Assembly: GCA_027475525.1 (NCBI GenBank)
Contig: JAMWFC010000102.1
Span: forward strand, 186,001 to 250,000
Direction of reading: 5' to 3'
DNA: 64,000 nt
DNA from: Macrolepiota albuminosa
Lineage: Eukaryota; Basidiomycota; Agaricomycetes; Agaricales; Agaricaceae
Shown here piece after piece: positions 33,164-46,238 of the stretch. The position numbers and the translations under genes are program-made. Below the pieces are notes generated by a model. That model did not search any database, was not told where the DNA came from, and saw nothing but the letters and a program-made list of their open reading frames with translations. Position 1 is the first letter of the stretch. Each line of letters begins with the position of its first letter.

Positions 33164-33360
33164 ATTACCAAAAGTAGTAGTCCCTATTCAATAAATTATC
33201 CTCAAAAATTTGGCCGCCTAAAAATGTTGTGGGAAAAACTTTGAAGAGTTGTTTTTCGACGTATTTCGAGATCCTGAGTTCAGACGTGGAGTCGGTTTGA
33301 CCCAGATAATTGTCCTTATTGAGATGTCAAAGTTGTCGTGTTTAACTGTCCACAACTGTA

Positions 33361-33669
33361 GAACAACGTGAGGGAGATTGGGGCAACTCTAAATAGGCTT
33401 TAGACGGCGGGCTGTATACGTGATAAGTAAGTAAGTAAAGTACAGTTTGGTTAAAATGACGATGGAGCGGCAGGTTTGGTATAAGTCAGGTAGCTGAGCA
33501 CGATACGAAGCATGGAGGAGGTATGATGAATGGTATATCGGAATAAGCATCAGATTTTGAAGTGCTGACACCAGGAGCGGTTGCTAATAGTGAAAGTGCT
33601 TGAAATGAGGGGCAGAGATGAGAGGACGACGTTTTTTGTGAGGAGTAAAATTTTTGTGGAGTGGGATGG

Positions 33670-33707
<38 letters not shown>

Positions 33708-34879
33708 CCATGCAGACATCGGAATATTCGATGACGACTCGTTCTCGCACTAGGTGGATGATTGTATTGCATTCTGCCCAGTTTTTGAATGTACCAAATT
33801 GTCCAAATTATTTTATGTAAATTGTATCGTAGCGGTATATTGAATTCAACTAATTGTCATTGCCCATCAATACATCATAGATGGCCTCAACAACAGGACT
33901 TCCTGGTATGTCGGACAGTATGGGGTATTATGACATCATTCAAGGTCAGTCGGTGTTTCCTTTAACACCATTCATTACCTTGATATTGACACGACCCATG
34001 TAGAGTCGCAATCAATCTTGCAGCGACGCTCAATAATCGATATCGATACCAAAGACAGTGACCCACATTCACACCTTGTCCTAGTTCCAACTCACAATTA
34101 CCATTGCCACCGATGTCTTCTACTACCACTACTACCACCGAGCTCTAGACAATGATGTCCATGATCAGTACAGTCAATGCTTCAGATGCAGACGTCATGT
34201 TCAAGTCAGGCGACAGTGTTCTATTTCGCATTCATCGCAAAATAGGATTTCCTCCGCCTGACTTCAGTACTAATGAAAAGAAAGCCTCTTCGTGGCTTTG
34301 ATGAACCTTAGCAGGTGCAGACTCAGCTTTACGTTTGAGCAGCCACAGCAAGTGGACGTGTCGCTCATAGGCATACAAACAAGTAGTGGTTGGTGGATTC
34401 GACAGTGAGCCTTAGGCAGCGCGGGCAGATGGGGATTCATATATTCATATTCAACCCGTCTGATCCGGAAGAGATGCTGGTTCAGTGAGACGTGTCCTGT
34501 CCTCAGCTAGGTGAGCAGGGCGAGATCCTGAATGAATTTGAGGTAATACTTGGATGGGAGGGGTCTTGTCGAGTTTGTGTGGCTTTGACACTTGAAAATC
34601 TGTCCCTGTATATATATCCTCTGCGTAATGTGCCATTTCAAGACCTGTAGAAATTAGCGGAAGCTGCTGAAAAGTACCAAGTTTTTAGGGTGATGCACAT
34701 CTGCAAACTTCAAATGATCTATGTAAAAGTTGTTTCTCTTGATCAACAAAAATTGACCTCTAAGGCAGCTGGTAGATGGGCACCCAGCTGAGCCTTCATG
34801 CACGACCAGTCAGAAGTCATGGTCGTAATCGGTCCAGAGTGATTTTGCCCCATGTACGTGTGACCAAAAAATCTTATGG
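33361..34879. other. intergenic, no gene supported
   Basis: AT-rich sequence between the DDE transposon and the Copia element. Apart from the (GTT)13 microsatellite I see only short unsupported frames. Before the Copia insertion this stretch adjoined the 3' end of the HNH gene. Confidence 0.5.
33669..33707. repeat. (GTT)13 microsatellite
   Basis: Thirteen perfect GTT units. Confidence 0.97.
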
Positions 34880-34884
34880 ATACA

Positions 34885-35242
34885 TGTCGCAGCATATCGC
34901 AATATCGTATAATTGATAGTATAATACAATTTAATCTGGGAGTCAATAATCGAAGACAATTTTTATAAGTAAAAGTAAAAATGAGAAGTAAATGATAGAG
35001 GCTCACCTGGGAATCAATAATTGAAGATGATTTTGACCCCAGGTGGCAACGTGTTTTTAACTAGTAATGAAAGTAAGACATGTGGAGTAGGGTCGAGGGC
35101 TTTTTTGAATAGTATGAGTAAGTCGTATAAAAAATATTTGAAAAAGACATGAACAAAATGAAACATACGGATTTATGACAATAACATATGACGTTAGAGT
35201 AAATTGCCGTGTAACCGAAGTTGTCAGTCAATTTCCTCGACA
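34885..35242 (-). repeat. Copia 3' LTR
   Basis: 358 bp, TGTCG...CGACA. The minus-strand purine run AAGTGGGAG at 35243-35251 adjoining it is the likely PPT. Confidence 0.93.
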
Positions 35243-36849
35243 CTCCCACTTGACGGCAACGTAGGTAACGTTACTCCCAATCTGGCACGATGTTTTTCGA
35301 ATACTTCTTTTGGTAAGGCTTTTGTAAGAACATCGGCTATCATGTCGCGAGTGGAAACGTATTGAAGCTTGATATTGTTACGTTTGATATGTTCACGAAT
35401 AAAATGAAATCGAATATCGATATGTTTAGCACGTGAATGGCCAACAGGATTCTTCGACAACGCGATACTTCCTGTATTGTCGGTGTGTATAATCGTAGCA
35501 TTGGTTTGCTCGAAGTTCAAGTCCTTCAATATGTTTCGGAGCCAAATAGCTTTCCGAGTAGCATTAGCGGAAGCAATATACTCCGCTTCGACCGTGGAAG
35601 TTGCGGTTACGAGTTGCTTCTTCGAAGACCATGAGATGAGACTACCATTAATATCGTAGCACCATCCACTGATGGAACGTCTGTCGTACTGATCCTGTGC
35701 CCAATTCGAGTCACTCCATCCTACCAATGCAATCGTCCCGGTGTCAAGATTTCCCAATTTCAGACTATAAGATTTCGTTCCTTTTAAATAGCGTAAAACA
35801 CGCTTGCATCCAGCAAAATGAGGGATGCCAGGGTTTTCGGAGAATTGGGCTAATAAACTGACTGAAAACTGGATATCGGGACGAGTTTGCGTGGCGTAAA
35901 GTAGAGAACCGATCAAGGACAAATAATGTAGTCCATTGGCGTATTCCTGATAATCTTTACGTTCATTGTCGGAGTGAGGGGATTGCAACAATAAAAGGTT
36001 GTGATTGGTAGGCAACGGAGTGGCGATGGGATGACAGGACGTCATGCCAAATCGATCGAGTATAGAGTCGACATAGAGGGATTGATTCAAATAGATTGTG
36101 TGATTGATTCAGTCCCTCTTGATTTGAAGACCCAGCAAATAATGGATCTCGCCTAAGTCGGTGATGTCAAATTCTTTACTCATGTTACGTTTGAAAGAGA
36201 AGATTTGACAGATGTCTTTACCGGCTACGGCCATATCGTCGACATAGACCAGGACGATTAACACGATCCTTCCCTTTGAACGTAAGATATAGAGGCAATC
36301 GTCAGCGTGAGAGGGTTTGAAGCCTAAACACATTAATATGTCATGTAGTTTCTCTTTCCACATGCGTCCAGCCTGCTTGAGACCATAAATCGCTTTGAGT
36401 AACCTCCAATACTTGGTTTTTCCTATTCCGGTCGGTGCCCGCATGTAAATCTCTTCTTCCAAATTTCCCTCCAGATAAGCTCCGATGACATCAATTTGAT
36501 GTACTTCGAGATCAAGCGTTGCAGCGAGGGTGAGAAAGATTCGTAGAGTTGTGAATTTGGCCACTGAAGAGAACGTATCGTTGTAATCAATTCCCGGAAT
36601 CTGAGAAAAACCTTGAGCGACGATGCGAGCTTTAAACTTAGCGTGATTCCCTTTTTCATCAAGCTTCTCTTTTAAAACGACCTTGCTTCCCACGGCCTTT
36701 TTACCAGGGGGTAAGTCTTCGACTTCCTCAAAGACCTTTTTTCGCAACAATTGATCGTACTCGTTTTCAATGGCTCTTCGCCATTCTTCAGCTTGCGGGG
36801 ACTTCAACGCTTCTTCAATGCCAGGACCTGAGACCGCTATAAAAGCCAT
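35224..36849 (-). pseudogene. Copia RT and RNase H
   Basis: 36849-36109 encodes Copia RT (EEWRRAIENEYDQL, KARIVAQGFSQIPGIDY, QIDVIGAYLEG, YGLKQAGRMW, LVYVDDMAVAG, LGLQIKRD). A TGA at 36109-36111 interrupts the frame, then the same frame continues from 36090 to 35224 with the connection (LNQSLYVDSILDRF, TRPDIQFSVSLLAQF) and RNase H (VGWSDSNWAQD, STVEAEYIA, IHTDNTGSI, ADVLTKALP). The YVDD and RNase H acidic residues are intact, so the stop alone breaks this part; it sits where a CGA Arg codon would fit. The frame ends 18 bp inside the 3' LTR. Confidence 0.9.
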
Positions 36850-38546
36850 AGTATTCGCAGGTTCGTCCTCATCTTCACTTTGTTGGTACCTAATAGGTAA
36901 ACGTTTTGTTCAAGTCGAGGGTTCGCGTTTAGGTAAATTTGACCATTTAGCCTTTTTTCGAGGAGCAGGTGGTACAGAGGGAGTAGATGCACGGGATGCT
37001 GGCGGTGAAACTGGTACAGGAGATGGATATTGTAAGTCCTCGATAGGTAAGTCGTCGTCAGACATGTCGATCTGTGAATTATCCCCTATTAACTGTGTTT
37101 CCACCTCAGATTCGGAAGTGGGTTTTGGAATAGATACACTCAGGGGTTGGCTGAATTCGGGATAAATGGCAGTATCAATGAAATCATTGATTTCGTCTGC
37201 GGTAGAGGAAGTAAGTCCCGGATCCAATCATGCAAGCTCACTAGGTGTATCATCCTCATAGAACTCGACATCTCTGGACGCAATGAGTTTTCCATTCTCC
37301 AAGTCCTCAAGTTTGTATCCCTTGGTCTCATCATTCCACCAACCCAGCATCCTCACTCATATGGCGCGTGACTCCAATTTTCCGTGTCAAACTTCTTTAG
37401 GGACGTGAGCCCATCCCAAGGAACCAAAAATCCTTATATGGGACAGGTCAGGCTTCCAACCATACCACTCTGTATAAGGAATCTTTCCTTGTAGAGTGGA
37501 AGTGGGCGTAATGGATCGAATGTGAATAGCGTATAAAAACGCTTCACCCCAGTAACGTAAGTCCATTTTAGAGGCGTGCAGCATGCTCCTGACCATTTCC
37601 ATTAGGATGGCAATCGTGCGTTCTGCAATTCCATTTTGCTGAGGACGGTAAGGGTTCGTAGTTTGATGTAAAATTCTGTTTTGCCTACAGAAATCTCGCA
37701 TAACAGAATTTACAAACTCAGTGCCGTTGTCGTCCGGATGATTTTGACCAACTTCCCACCTTCACACTCATATCACGCGACATTGTCACAAACCGCCGAA
37801 TATGCTTCTTCTTTATTTTCAAGGAGGGTCCCAGCTGGAAAACGCTTGCTAGCTTCAACTACGGCTAAAGCGTAACGTTTTCCATCCCAAGTGGGTACAT
37901 TCATGGGTCCGGTGAGATCCATGACGAGCAGTTCGTTTTTGTCGTACTGAGTTTGACTTCGGTCAGGAAGAGGTGGTCTAATGGCCTTGCCTTCAGCACA
38001 TCCGCTGCAGAGACGATCGAATTCACGAGGTAACTTTAGATTAACTCCTGTTACAAGGTCTCGGTCTATCATTGCCTTAATAGTTCGTGGACTGATGTGG
38101 CCTAGCCGTCGATGCCATAATCGCATGGTGGGTCGACTCGCAATGTAGGCGACGTTATTATCTTCAATCCCTAAGGTCATTGTGGCAATACGATAGAGTG
38201 TGCCGTTCGTCCCAATTAAATTGGCGTGGAGGAATTCCTTTCCATTCCAGGCCAGGCCCATTCCGTAGGCTAAGCCATTAATAGTAGCTCCAGCTCGTTG
38301 CAATGAACCGAGACTGATCAAGTTAGCACCCAAGCCAGGAATGTGAAGAACGTTCTGCAGTTGAACATCCATGACACCATCTGGCAAGCAAGTCCTGAAT
38401 GAGATGGTACCTTCACCAACTACGGTCAATGTGTTCATTCCACCGACTGAAATGTGCTGATTTTCGACAGGGTGATAGCTCGTGAATAATGATCGGTCGG
38501 CAATCATATGGCTGGATGCTGCACTATCGAGAAGTAAACCAGATGG
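36850..38546 (-). pseudogene. Copia protease-integrase, frame-broken
   Basis: From the Gypsy-II junction downward: retropepsin LLLDSAASSHMIADR; GAG-pre-integrase zinc domain LWHRRLGHISP...CSGCAEGK; integrase core VMDLTGP, then a TGA near 37773 and a one-base loss inside the DNGTEF codons that moves the remainder (QQNGIAERTI, YWGEAFLYAI, frame 37701-37387) out of frame. The acidic, Pro/Ser-rich linker (37300-36850) follows, ending in a basic PRKKAKW stretch and a stop. Dead as a polyprotein, though each motif is recognisable. Confidence 0.88.
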
Positions 38547-38550
38547 CATA

Positions 38551-38726
38551 TGTAACGGAGTCATCCGTATTACCATCAGCGTCAACGACGCTGTAATCAA
38601 TTAGTAGAGTATTACGTAAGATAACATCTTGTTTTCACTCTAAGTACTAGTCAATCCGATACTGCGGTCTGATTTAGCACTTGTGTGATACACACAGGAT
38701 AGTTCTAACCCGTAACCCAGGTTACA
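38551..38726 (+). repeat. Gypsy-II 5' LTR
   Basis: 176 bp, TGTAACGG...GGTTACA. The sequence directly after it is T-rich and shows no obvious tRNA-complementary PBS. Confidence 0.93.
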
Positions 38727-38837
38727 TTTTTTTAAATCTTCTGCTATCGGCTTTAGACTCTAGGCTTGTTACCGACTAGGCAACTCTCATCAAAACCTCT
38801 CGATTCTCTGTTGGCATCACGCTGAAAACGTGCTTCC

Positions 38838-41800
38838 ATGACTGGCTCTCTTGATCCGGATCCTCCGTTCTCAGCTGCAGATGCAGGTGACTTACCTGTG
38901 CTTCAGGCTGTGAAGACGCAATCTGCGTCAGCATACCAACCCCCACCAAAGCGGGACGAAAAGACTCCTCGCGATGTCAGCGCGAGCTATGGAATGCCTG
39001 GTGGGCTATCTGTATCACGGATGATGTCCATTGTACGACCTGGTGGAAAACCAGGAGATAGATCCGCGGTCTCAGGAGTGTCGCTGCCAGCGAGCCAAAT
39101 GCCCTCACTGATGTATCCGGTATTGCCCGAGAGCTCTTCAGCTCCCTCGGAGGGTCAACCGGACGTTACCCAGTACTCGGAATTGGTACAAGGCAGCGCG
39201 TTTGCGCATAGCACCCCATTCCGGACTGCACCTACGGAACGGCATTTGGAATATGTGGCCAATGCTGCCACTGAACCGGGACCGTCGTCGTTGACGACAC
39301 AAGTACAGAAGCAAGGACCAGCAATAGTGGTCAGTAGGGAAGACGACAATGTCGTAAGGTTGGACAAGGCGTTAACAACGCCTGGAAGTCCAGAGTTGCA
39401 CCGACGAGCCGGCAAACAGCCACAAGTGAGGCATGACGGCCTCAGGAGAGTTATGGACTTAGAGTCCGAGTTGGAGTCCTCAGATGATGAGGAAAGCAAA
39501 AGGTCGCATTCGACCTTATCTATCTAGTTGCAGCTAGTATTGGACCGATATCCGGCGGTCGTGAAGGAATCAACGCGAAAGCGTCTTCAGCTTTATGTAG
39601 TGAAGCACTTACAGTTGCTGGCGGCTAGGAGCCACGATGTACCCCGTGCAGATTCGAGTGAATATATCGAATTGTTTGTGCGCATCTTCGAACTCGAAGT
39701 AGTGGAATACCTTAAGCGCAAAGCGGCGCGAGGGTCAGCAGTCTCAACGGCTACTCCAGCCGACTCCGTAGAATGTGAGATGAGTGTGCGCAGGCGAGCG
39801 CCACTAATCGCAGACGCGATGGAATTGCTCAATGCGCCTCGTCAGGCTGATGAGTCTCAGCAAGACTACATTCGGCGCCAGAACGCCGCAAACCGTCAAC
39901 GCATTGTTAGCGGAGTGCCTCAGCAGGCATTGTCTGAGGTGGAGACTGTAACAACGACTCCGGCAGAGCCAGAGGCAGCACTTGCAGTGCAGGAGGTTAA
40001 GACACCTCGTAAGCAAGTTACAATCAAGGAAGAGGTGGACGAAGTCCACATTCTTGAGGAGCGAACGCGACCACGACGCGTAGTGCGACGCGTCCACCTA
40101 GTGGACAACTGGAATGAACGCGTCAATTACCAAAGGATACGCAACCAGGACTTGCGCGATCATGGTGAGTCGTTCATTGACGACCAGGGGGTAGTCTTTG
40201 AAGGGCGTGAGGGCGTAACGCCTGTCGATGACATGCAGCGACAATTCGCGGCTCGGACTGCTGAACCGGACAGAGATCCGGGTGGTAGTGACGACAGTAG
40301 TGGTCACTACGAACGGAGGGAGCCAAATCGTCGCAATCACGACGGTGGAGATCGTGATCGTAGGAATGACGATCAGGACGATAATAATCGTCGTGACAGG
40401 GGCAGGCAGGCTGGTGGATTACCAGCAGAGCAACAAGTGAGGCAACAGCCCACCGCACGGCCGGAAAGAGTGGTCAATGAGCACCTGTTTTGCAGTCCTC
40501 GGGCATTTTCGATGCCCGCACCTCATGATTTGCGTGAAACTACGCCGGGAATGAATGAAGCGGTCAGGATCCATATGGATCATATGCATGACCGCCTCAC
40601 TCGTCTGGTGGATGACTCCCTTGGAGTCAGATTTAAGTTCCCTGCTGGGGTAAGCCCCCGTAAATCTGATGGTAAGCACATACGTGCGTATGCTGGAGGA
40701 CATAGGTTCTCGCAACTGGAGGACTGGGCCATGGACGTGTGCTACCACCTCGCAGCCTGCTGCTATGGTGGAGACGACATGGACCAGGAAAGGATATTCG
40801 TGCTACACGAATTTATGGAAGGAGAGGCTCGGAATTGGTTCCGTCGCCATGTTCTCCACATTAATCGCGACAAATCGCACTGGACATTTAAAGAGGTCCT
40901 GATAGGACTGTATAATCGGTTCGTTAACGCTGCTACGATGCAGGAAGCTCGCGATGCCTTTAGAAAGGCAGTGTATGACGCTAAGACTGGCGTCCAGACC
41001 TTTTATGATGACCTGGTGGGTCATGCACAGAATATGGCCGTCTATCCAGACGAATACACTATCCGCGAGACATTCCTGGACGGAATACCCGCAGACATGA
41101 GGAGAGCGTTGATACGCGACGATAACTTGTCTCCGGAGGTCAACACTGTGACTGAATTTTTGGCGTATGCCATCCGTTATGAGCAGTCGACACGGACTGC
41201 AAACCATTATGAGCAGCGTAGTTCACGCCGAGGACCAGTGAACCGTCAGGCGGTGAAGGTGGGAACCTTCCTAGCCAAGCGGACGGAGATGGAGAACAAT
41301 CGCAATCCGCGATTTGTGGTTCGCAAGACAATTCCTGGAGGCCAACGGCCTCGATCGAAACCTGCTGGACAATTGCCAGCGAAGGACAGTCGACCCATTT
41401 CGGGTCAGAATCAAGTAGCACCAAGAGGAGTAGTGGCGCCTGCAGCGCGTATGGCGGGTAAAACTGCTGGAGTTCCAGGAGTAGGTCAGAGAAGGCCTGC
41501 CGGGGACCCCTCAGCGTGCTACAATTGTGGCAGGAGCGGGCACTTTGCTAAGGAGTGTCCCGCCCCTCCTAAGGCACACATCCGAGCGGCCCATACGGCT
41601 GCGGCACCGAGCGATGTCGTCAGTGACGACGAGGACGATGAAATCGTCGAGGAAACCGAGGAGCTGCAAGCAGAGGCTGACGGGTCGGAAGTGGAGGACG
41701 CTGAGAGCATCCAGATTGATGGCGATGAATACGTCGCAGTGGATGTGTACGACAGCAACTACTATGCTCGTGATGACGAGGAGGAACACCTGTTTGCACT

Positions 41801-42335
41801 GACGGAGTGCCGTGGAGATCAGCGCGTCCGAATGAGACGCGTAACCCTGCAGAAGGCAACTAATAAGTTGCAGCGGCCACACTATACTCCTGAAGAGAAG
41901 GAGTGCCTGGTCACGTATGTTGATGTCAACGGACATCCGGCATGGACGTTGTGGGACTCCGGGAGTACCACTACGGGCATTATGCCCCAGTTTGCTCACG
42001 TCAACGCGATTCACGTTCATGAACTGGAGGAGCCCTTGATGCTCCAGCTGGGGACTGTGGGGAGTCGCGCTATGGTGCAGTTTGGCGCGGAGGTGAAAAT
42101 AAAGACGTCAGGAACGTCGACGAAGGAATACGTGGATATAGCAAATTTTGATCGCTATGACATGATTATCGGTACGCCGTTCATGCGTAAGAACAAGGTG
42201 TCGCTGGATTTCGTGAACGACATGGTCGTTGTGAATGGTACGCCGCTGAAGGCGGAGAAAGTGGTGTTGAACGATACAGATGGTCGTTTGAGGCGCTATC
42301 GCGCAACTGAGAAGCGGCGTGATGAGCGCAACTGA
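38838..42335 (+). pseudogene. gag: Gypsy-II Gag-protease
   Basis: ATG 38838 (MTGSLDPDPPFSAADAG). One frame to 42335 with a single TAG at 39525-39527 after residue 229. The middle carries an Arg/Asp-rich low-complexity segment (RRNDDQDDNNRRDRGR), the capsid-like part (FSQLEDWAMDVCYHLA ... EGEARNWFRRHVLH ... AVYDAKTGVQTFYDDLVGHAQNM), zinc knuckle CYNCGRSGHFAKEC (about 41518-41559), an acidic stretch, and a retropepsin (LWDSGSTTTGIMPQ, YDMIIGTPFMRKNKVSLDF). The protease therefore belongs to the gag frame. The frame ends in TGA CTA G at 42333-42339 and continues open into pol. The stop may be a decayed CGA or a readthrough signal. Confidence 0.88.
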
Positions 42336-44585
42336 CTAGATGGTCGCAGGAGAGCGACTGTTCAGGAGGTGGAGGACGAACGGGCCCCACCGAAAAGCCT
42401 GCCGGCTGATTCGCCGGCTATACTGATGACTGAGGAAGAGTTTCAAGGAACTCTGAAGAAGGGGAAGCACCCAGATGTGACTGGGTGTACCAATGGAAAG
42501 CCTAAACAGGCTGTGCAGTGCAAGAATGAGCGTAGTAAACGCGTGGTGGAGTCGCTGGAATGCCAGCCGACTAGCTCTCAAGTAAAGGTGGAGGATCTCG
42601 TCAAGGACGAGGGATTCAGTATGATAGGAACTGTGGGTAGCACGAGGTCGCTAATGGATCGACCAGTGCCTCGGCCAGGAGTGCAATGGGCGTATGACCC
42701 ACGAATGCCACGGGAGTGGAACGAGTTGGTAGCGTCAATGGTGACGCAGGCTATGGGAAGTGGGCAAGCAACCCAGACGGGAGAAGTGTACCGTCACGCA
42801 CGAGAGGACAAGATATCCGAAACATTGGATATCGTATTTGACGGATTCTCGCTGAAGGCGAGGAGTGTGCAGTCGTCGGCGAGTACGACGAGGAAACAAC
42901 CGGTTGTAAGGTTGAATCCGGGAGACCTCACAGAGGAGCACGTATGTGCCTTACGGGAGCGATTTGAACCAAAGGTTCAGCCGCGTATAGCACGCGTAGC
43001 CAAAGGAAAAGGCAAGGCGTTGAGCCTTACAGAGGAGGATATTCCTCAATTGCGCCAGCAATGGCAACGGGAGTTCGCTGATATCGTCAATGGAACAAAG
43101 GAGGAGCTTCCTCCGTGGCGGGAGGTTAATCATGAGATCAACCTCATTGACGATAACAAGCAGTACAAGTATCATTTGCCTCGCTGCCCACGAGCACTTC
43201 AGGATCAACTTCGTGAAAAGACGAATAGATACATAAACGCGAAGTGGTGGGAACCACGACCAGCGGTGCAAGCTGCACCATTGCTTTGTATCCCCAAGAA
43301 GGATGGAACGTTGCGGACGGCATTGGATGCGCGACAGCGCAATGATAATACCGTCAAGGATGTAACACCTCTTCTAGATCAGGAAGTGATACGAGAAGAT
43401 GTCGCGACAGCGAAGTATCGGTCGAAAATCAACCTCACAGACGCGTATGAACAGGTTCGCATCCGCGAGGAGGATATACCGAAGACACTGTTCTCGTCCC
43501 TGATGGGGACGTTCATGAGTAACATCATGCAGATTGGTGATTGTAATGCACCGGCGACATTTCAGAGGTTAATGACCTCAATCTTCCGAGATGTAATCGG
43601 GAAGTTTATGCACGTCTATTTAGACGATATATTCATATTTTCTGACTCCATTGAGGAGCATGAGCAGCACCTACGAGTCGTATTTGAACGACTACGGAAG
43701 GCCAGCCTCTATCTCAAATGGAAGAAGTGCGAGTTGTACGCAACGAGTATAGATTGTCTCGGTCACGTCATTGACGAGAAGGGCATTCATCCTGATACGG
43801 ATAAGCTCGACCGAATCCGAGAGTGGCGTACTCCACGCACATATAATGATATCCAACGATTTGTCGGACTGGTGAACTATATTGGCAATTTCTTGCCAGA
43901 CGTCACTGCATACACTGGGCCACTTATGGCCATGACCCAGAATGGGTCACCGTTTCATTGGAGACCGCTGCATCAGCGGTGTTTTGAGATGATTAAGCGC
44001 ATATGCGCAAAAACGCCGGTCATCCGGCCAATTGACCCACGCATCGACGAGCCCATCTGGCTCATTTGCGATGCGTCGAAGACTGGGGTTGGGGCCATGT
44101 TTGGCCAGGGTAAAACATGGCAGACTTGCCGACCAGCGGGATTTATGTCCCGTAAATTCACTGCTGCTCAGCAGAATTATGCTGTGCACGAGTTAGAAAC
44201 ACTCGCAATACTGGAAGCCCTCCTAAAGTGGGAGGATAAACTGATGGGATATAAGATCCATATTATCACGGATCACAAAGCACTAGAGTTCTTTAAGACT
44301 CAGGTGCACCTGTCTCCGCGACAACGTCGCTGGATCGACTACATGTCGCGGTACCAGTTCGACATCACCTATGTAAAAGGTGAACTGAACAAAGTGGCGG
44401 ATTGCCTATCTCGATATTTCGAGAGTGATACTTGAGATGACGTCCATGACGCGCATGACTATGTCCAGGCGGACAAACGTATTGACCCAGAGGGCGAGGA
44501 TTTGCCTCTGCATCGATTCCATGAAATCAGGGAACATAGGGTCGAGTTACACGCCATGCGAGCGCAGGAAACACGTCGCAGTAAG
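42336..44585 (+). pseudogene. pol: Gypsy-II RT-RNase H
   Basis: Same frame as gag. RT motifs: PKKDGTLRTALDARQRN, KINLTDAYEQVRI, CNAPATFQRLM, active site YLDDIFIFSD, CLGHVIDEKGI; RNase H: LICDASKTGVGAMF, HELETLAILEAL, ITDHKALEFF. The domain is followed by TGA at 44433-44435, an open linker and TGA near 44586. The catalytic residues of RT and RNase H are present. The stops can each be read as CGA to TGA. Confidence 0.88.
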
Positions 44586-46238
44586 TGACTGCAGGAGCAG
44601 CGAGAGACTCGCGATATCGAGGCTCAGGTGCTAGTGGACCATGAGGCCCCTCAGCCAAGGGAAGAGATGAGGCAAGAGGTGCCTATGAGAGGTACTGATA
44701 TGACGCTCCAGCAAGCGCTGGAGTCACAGGACCATACGCCTGCACCGGCCGACTTAGGCAATGCGCAATTCCGCACACGTATCCAGCAAGGATACAAGGA
44801 TGATAATCTCTTCGTAGAGATTCTGAACAATATCCAAGCGCATCCGCGCTTCAGGACGGAGCAGCAGCTTGTCTACCTTACCAGACCCACGGGGTCCAAA
44901 GTCATCTGCATTCCCCGGGAGAGGTCGTTGATTACGACTATCCTGGACCAGGCCCATAGAGTAGTGGGCCACTTCGGAACTCAGAAAACGCTGGACTATG
45001 TGCGACGCTGGTACTGGTGGCCGCAAATGGCCAAAGAGACGAGCCAATTCTGCTCGACATGCGAGCTATGTCAACAGTCGAAAGTGTCGACTTTGAAGCC
45101 ACCGGGAAAGCTGCATTCGCTACCCATCCCGGTCAAACCTTGGGATTCGATTGGGATGGACTTTATAGGTCCGTTCCCCGAGTTGAAAGGCTTTAACTAC
45201 CTGTGGGTAGTGATCTGCAGAATGACCAGTATGGTCCATCTCATTCCGGTGAGAACCACCATGACCGCGTCAGACTTGTCGTGGATCTATCTCAAGGAGA
45301 TAGTACGTCTCCATGGACTGCCCAGCTCGATCGTGAGCGATCAAGATGCTAAGTTTACTTCCAAATGGTGGAAGGAGTTGCACAAACTGCTAGGAGCAAA
45401 GTTGCTCATGTCGACATCGTTTCATCCGCAAACGGATGGTCAAACGGAACGTGCAAATAGAAATATTGCGCAAATCTTGCGAGCGTTCGTACGTCCTGAT
45501 CAGAAGGACTGGGTGGATAGATGTCCACTCGTGGAATTCGCGATAAACGCGAGTATATCGGAAACCACAGGGTACTCACCCTTTGAACTCAACAATGGCT
45601 ACATGCCATCCATGATTCGTGAACTTCGTACGGACGAAGTTATTCATGTGGGAGTCAAGCAGTTTGCGCGCAACGCGCTAAGGAATCTGGCAGATGCCCA
45701 TGATGCGATTATAGAATTGCGCGTCTGGCAAACCAAACATGCGAATAATCGCAGACGCGAGGAACCAGAAATCGAGAAAGGGAACCTAGTGTACCTTTCT
45801 ACGAAGAACCTAAACCTGCTGAAAGGCAGAGCGAGTAAGTTGTGTCCAAAGTGGATTGGACCGTATAAGGTCCTTGAAGCGGAGCCGAGCATGTCTAACT
45901 ACGTGCTGGAACTACCCCATGCGCTGCAAGCGCGAAGGATAGTCCCCAAATTTCATGTGTCGCTGTTGCGACCGTATATGGCCAGTAGTGATGCGCTCTT
46001 TCCTAATCGAGCAACTCCGGAGCCGTATGATTTTGGAACTGGTAATGACCAGGAGTGGTTCGTAGATGACCTGATAGGTCATCGTTGGACAAGGGGAAGC
46101 CTCGAATTCGAGGTAAGGTGGAGCTTAGGTGATACTACCTGGGAACCGCTAGTAAACTGCAAAGACCTTGCAGCGATGGATAGGTATCTAGAGCTGCAGG
46201 GCGTGAAACGCCCTCAGCAGCTAGCAAAACGCGCGTAA
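44586..46238 (+). CDS. Gypsy-II integrase with chromodomain-like tail
   Basis: Open frame of 536 codons from 44628, in register with the upstream pol. Zinc-binding HRVVGHFGTQKTLD...CELCQQSK, catalytic core GMDFIGPFPEL / SDQDAKFTSKW / HPQTDGQTERANRN (D, D, E all present), GPY-like PKWIGPYKVLEAE and a chromodomain-like end (FVDDLIGHRW...FEVRWSLGDTTWEPL). Normally released from the pol polyprotein by the protease; here it lies behind stops, so its expression is doubtful. Confidence 0.88.

Larger units (their letters stand above)
20285..33360 (+). mobile_element. internally deleted DDE (Tc1/mariner-type) transposon, split by Gypsy-I a
   Basis: Ends are TA + CAGTTGTGGACAG... at 20285-20313 and its inverted, imperfect partner at 33332-33360 (27-bp TIRs, first 13 bp identical), flanked by TA on both sides as for IS630/Tc1/mariner transposons. 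Without Gypsy-I copy a and one CTTGG it is about 1.13 kb. It contains an N-terminal piece of the transposase-linked ORF (ATG at 20630, MAPRHPAKYRRNTTGL) and a C-terminal piece (CPAEVIRRFINHSWRFM, GLSGKAAAWAIRNQ) but no DDE core, so it is a non-autonomous derivative. Confidence 0.75.

Noticed and set aside
33880..34010. Possible first exon (MASTTGLPGMSDSMGYYD) with a GTCAGT donor
   Set aside because: Too short, no following exon or homology recognised.
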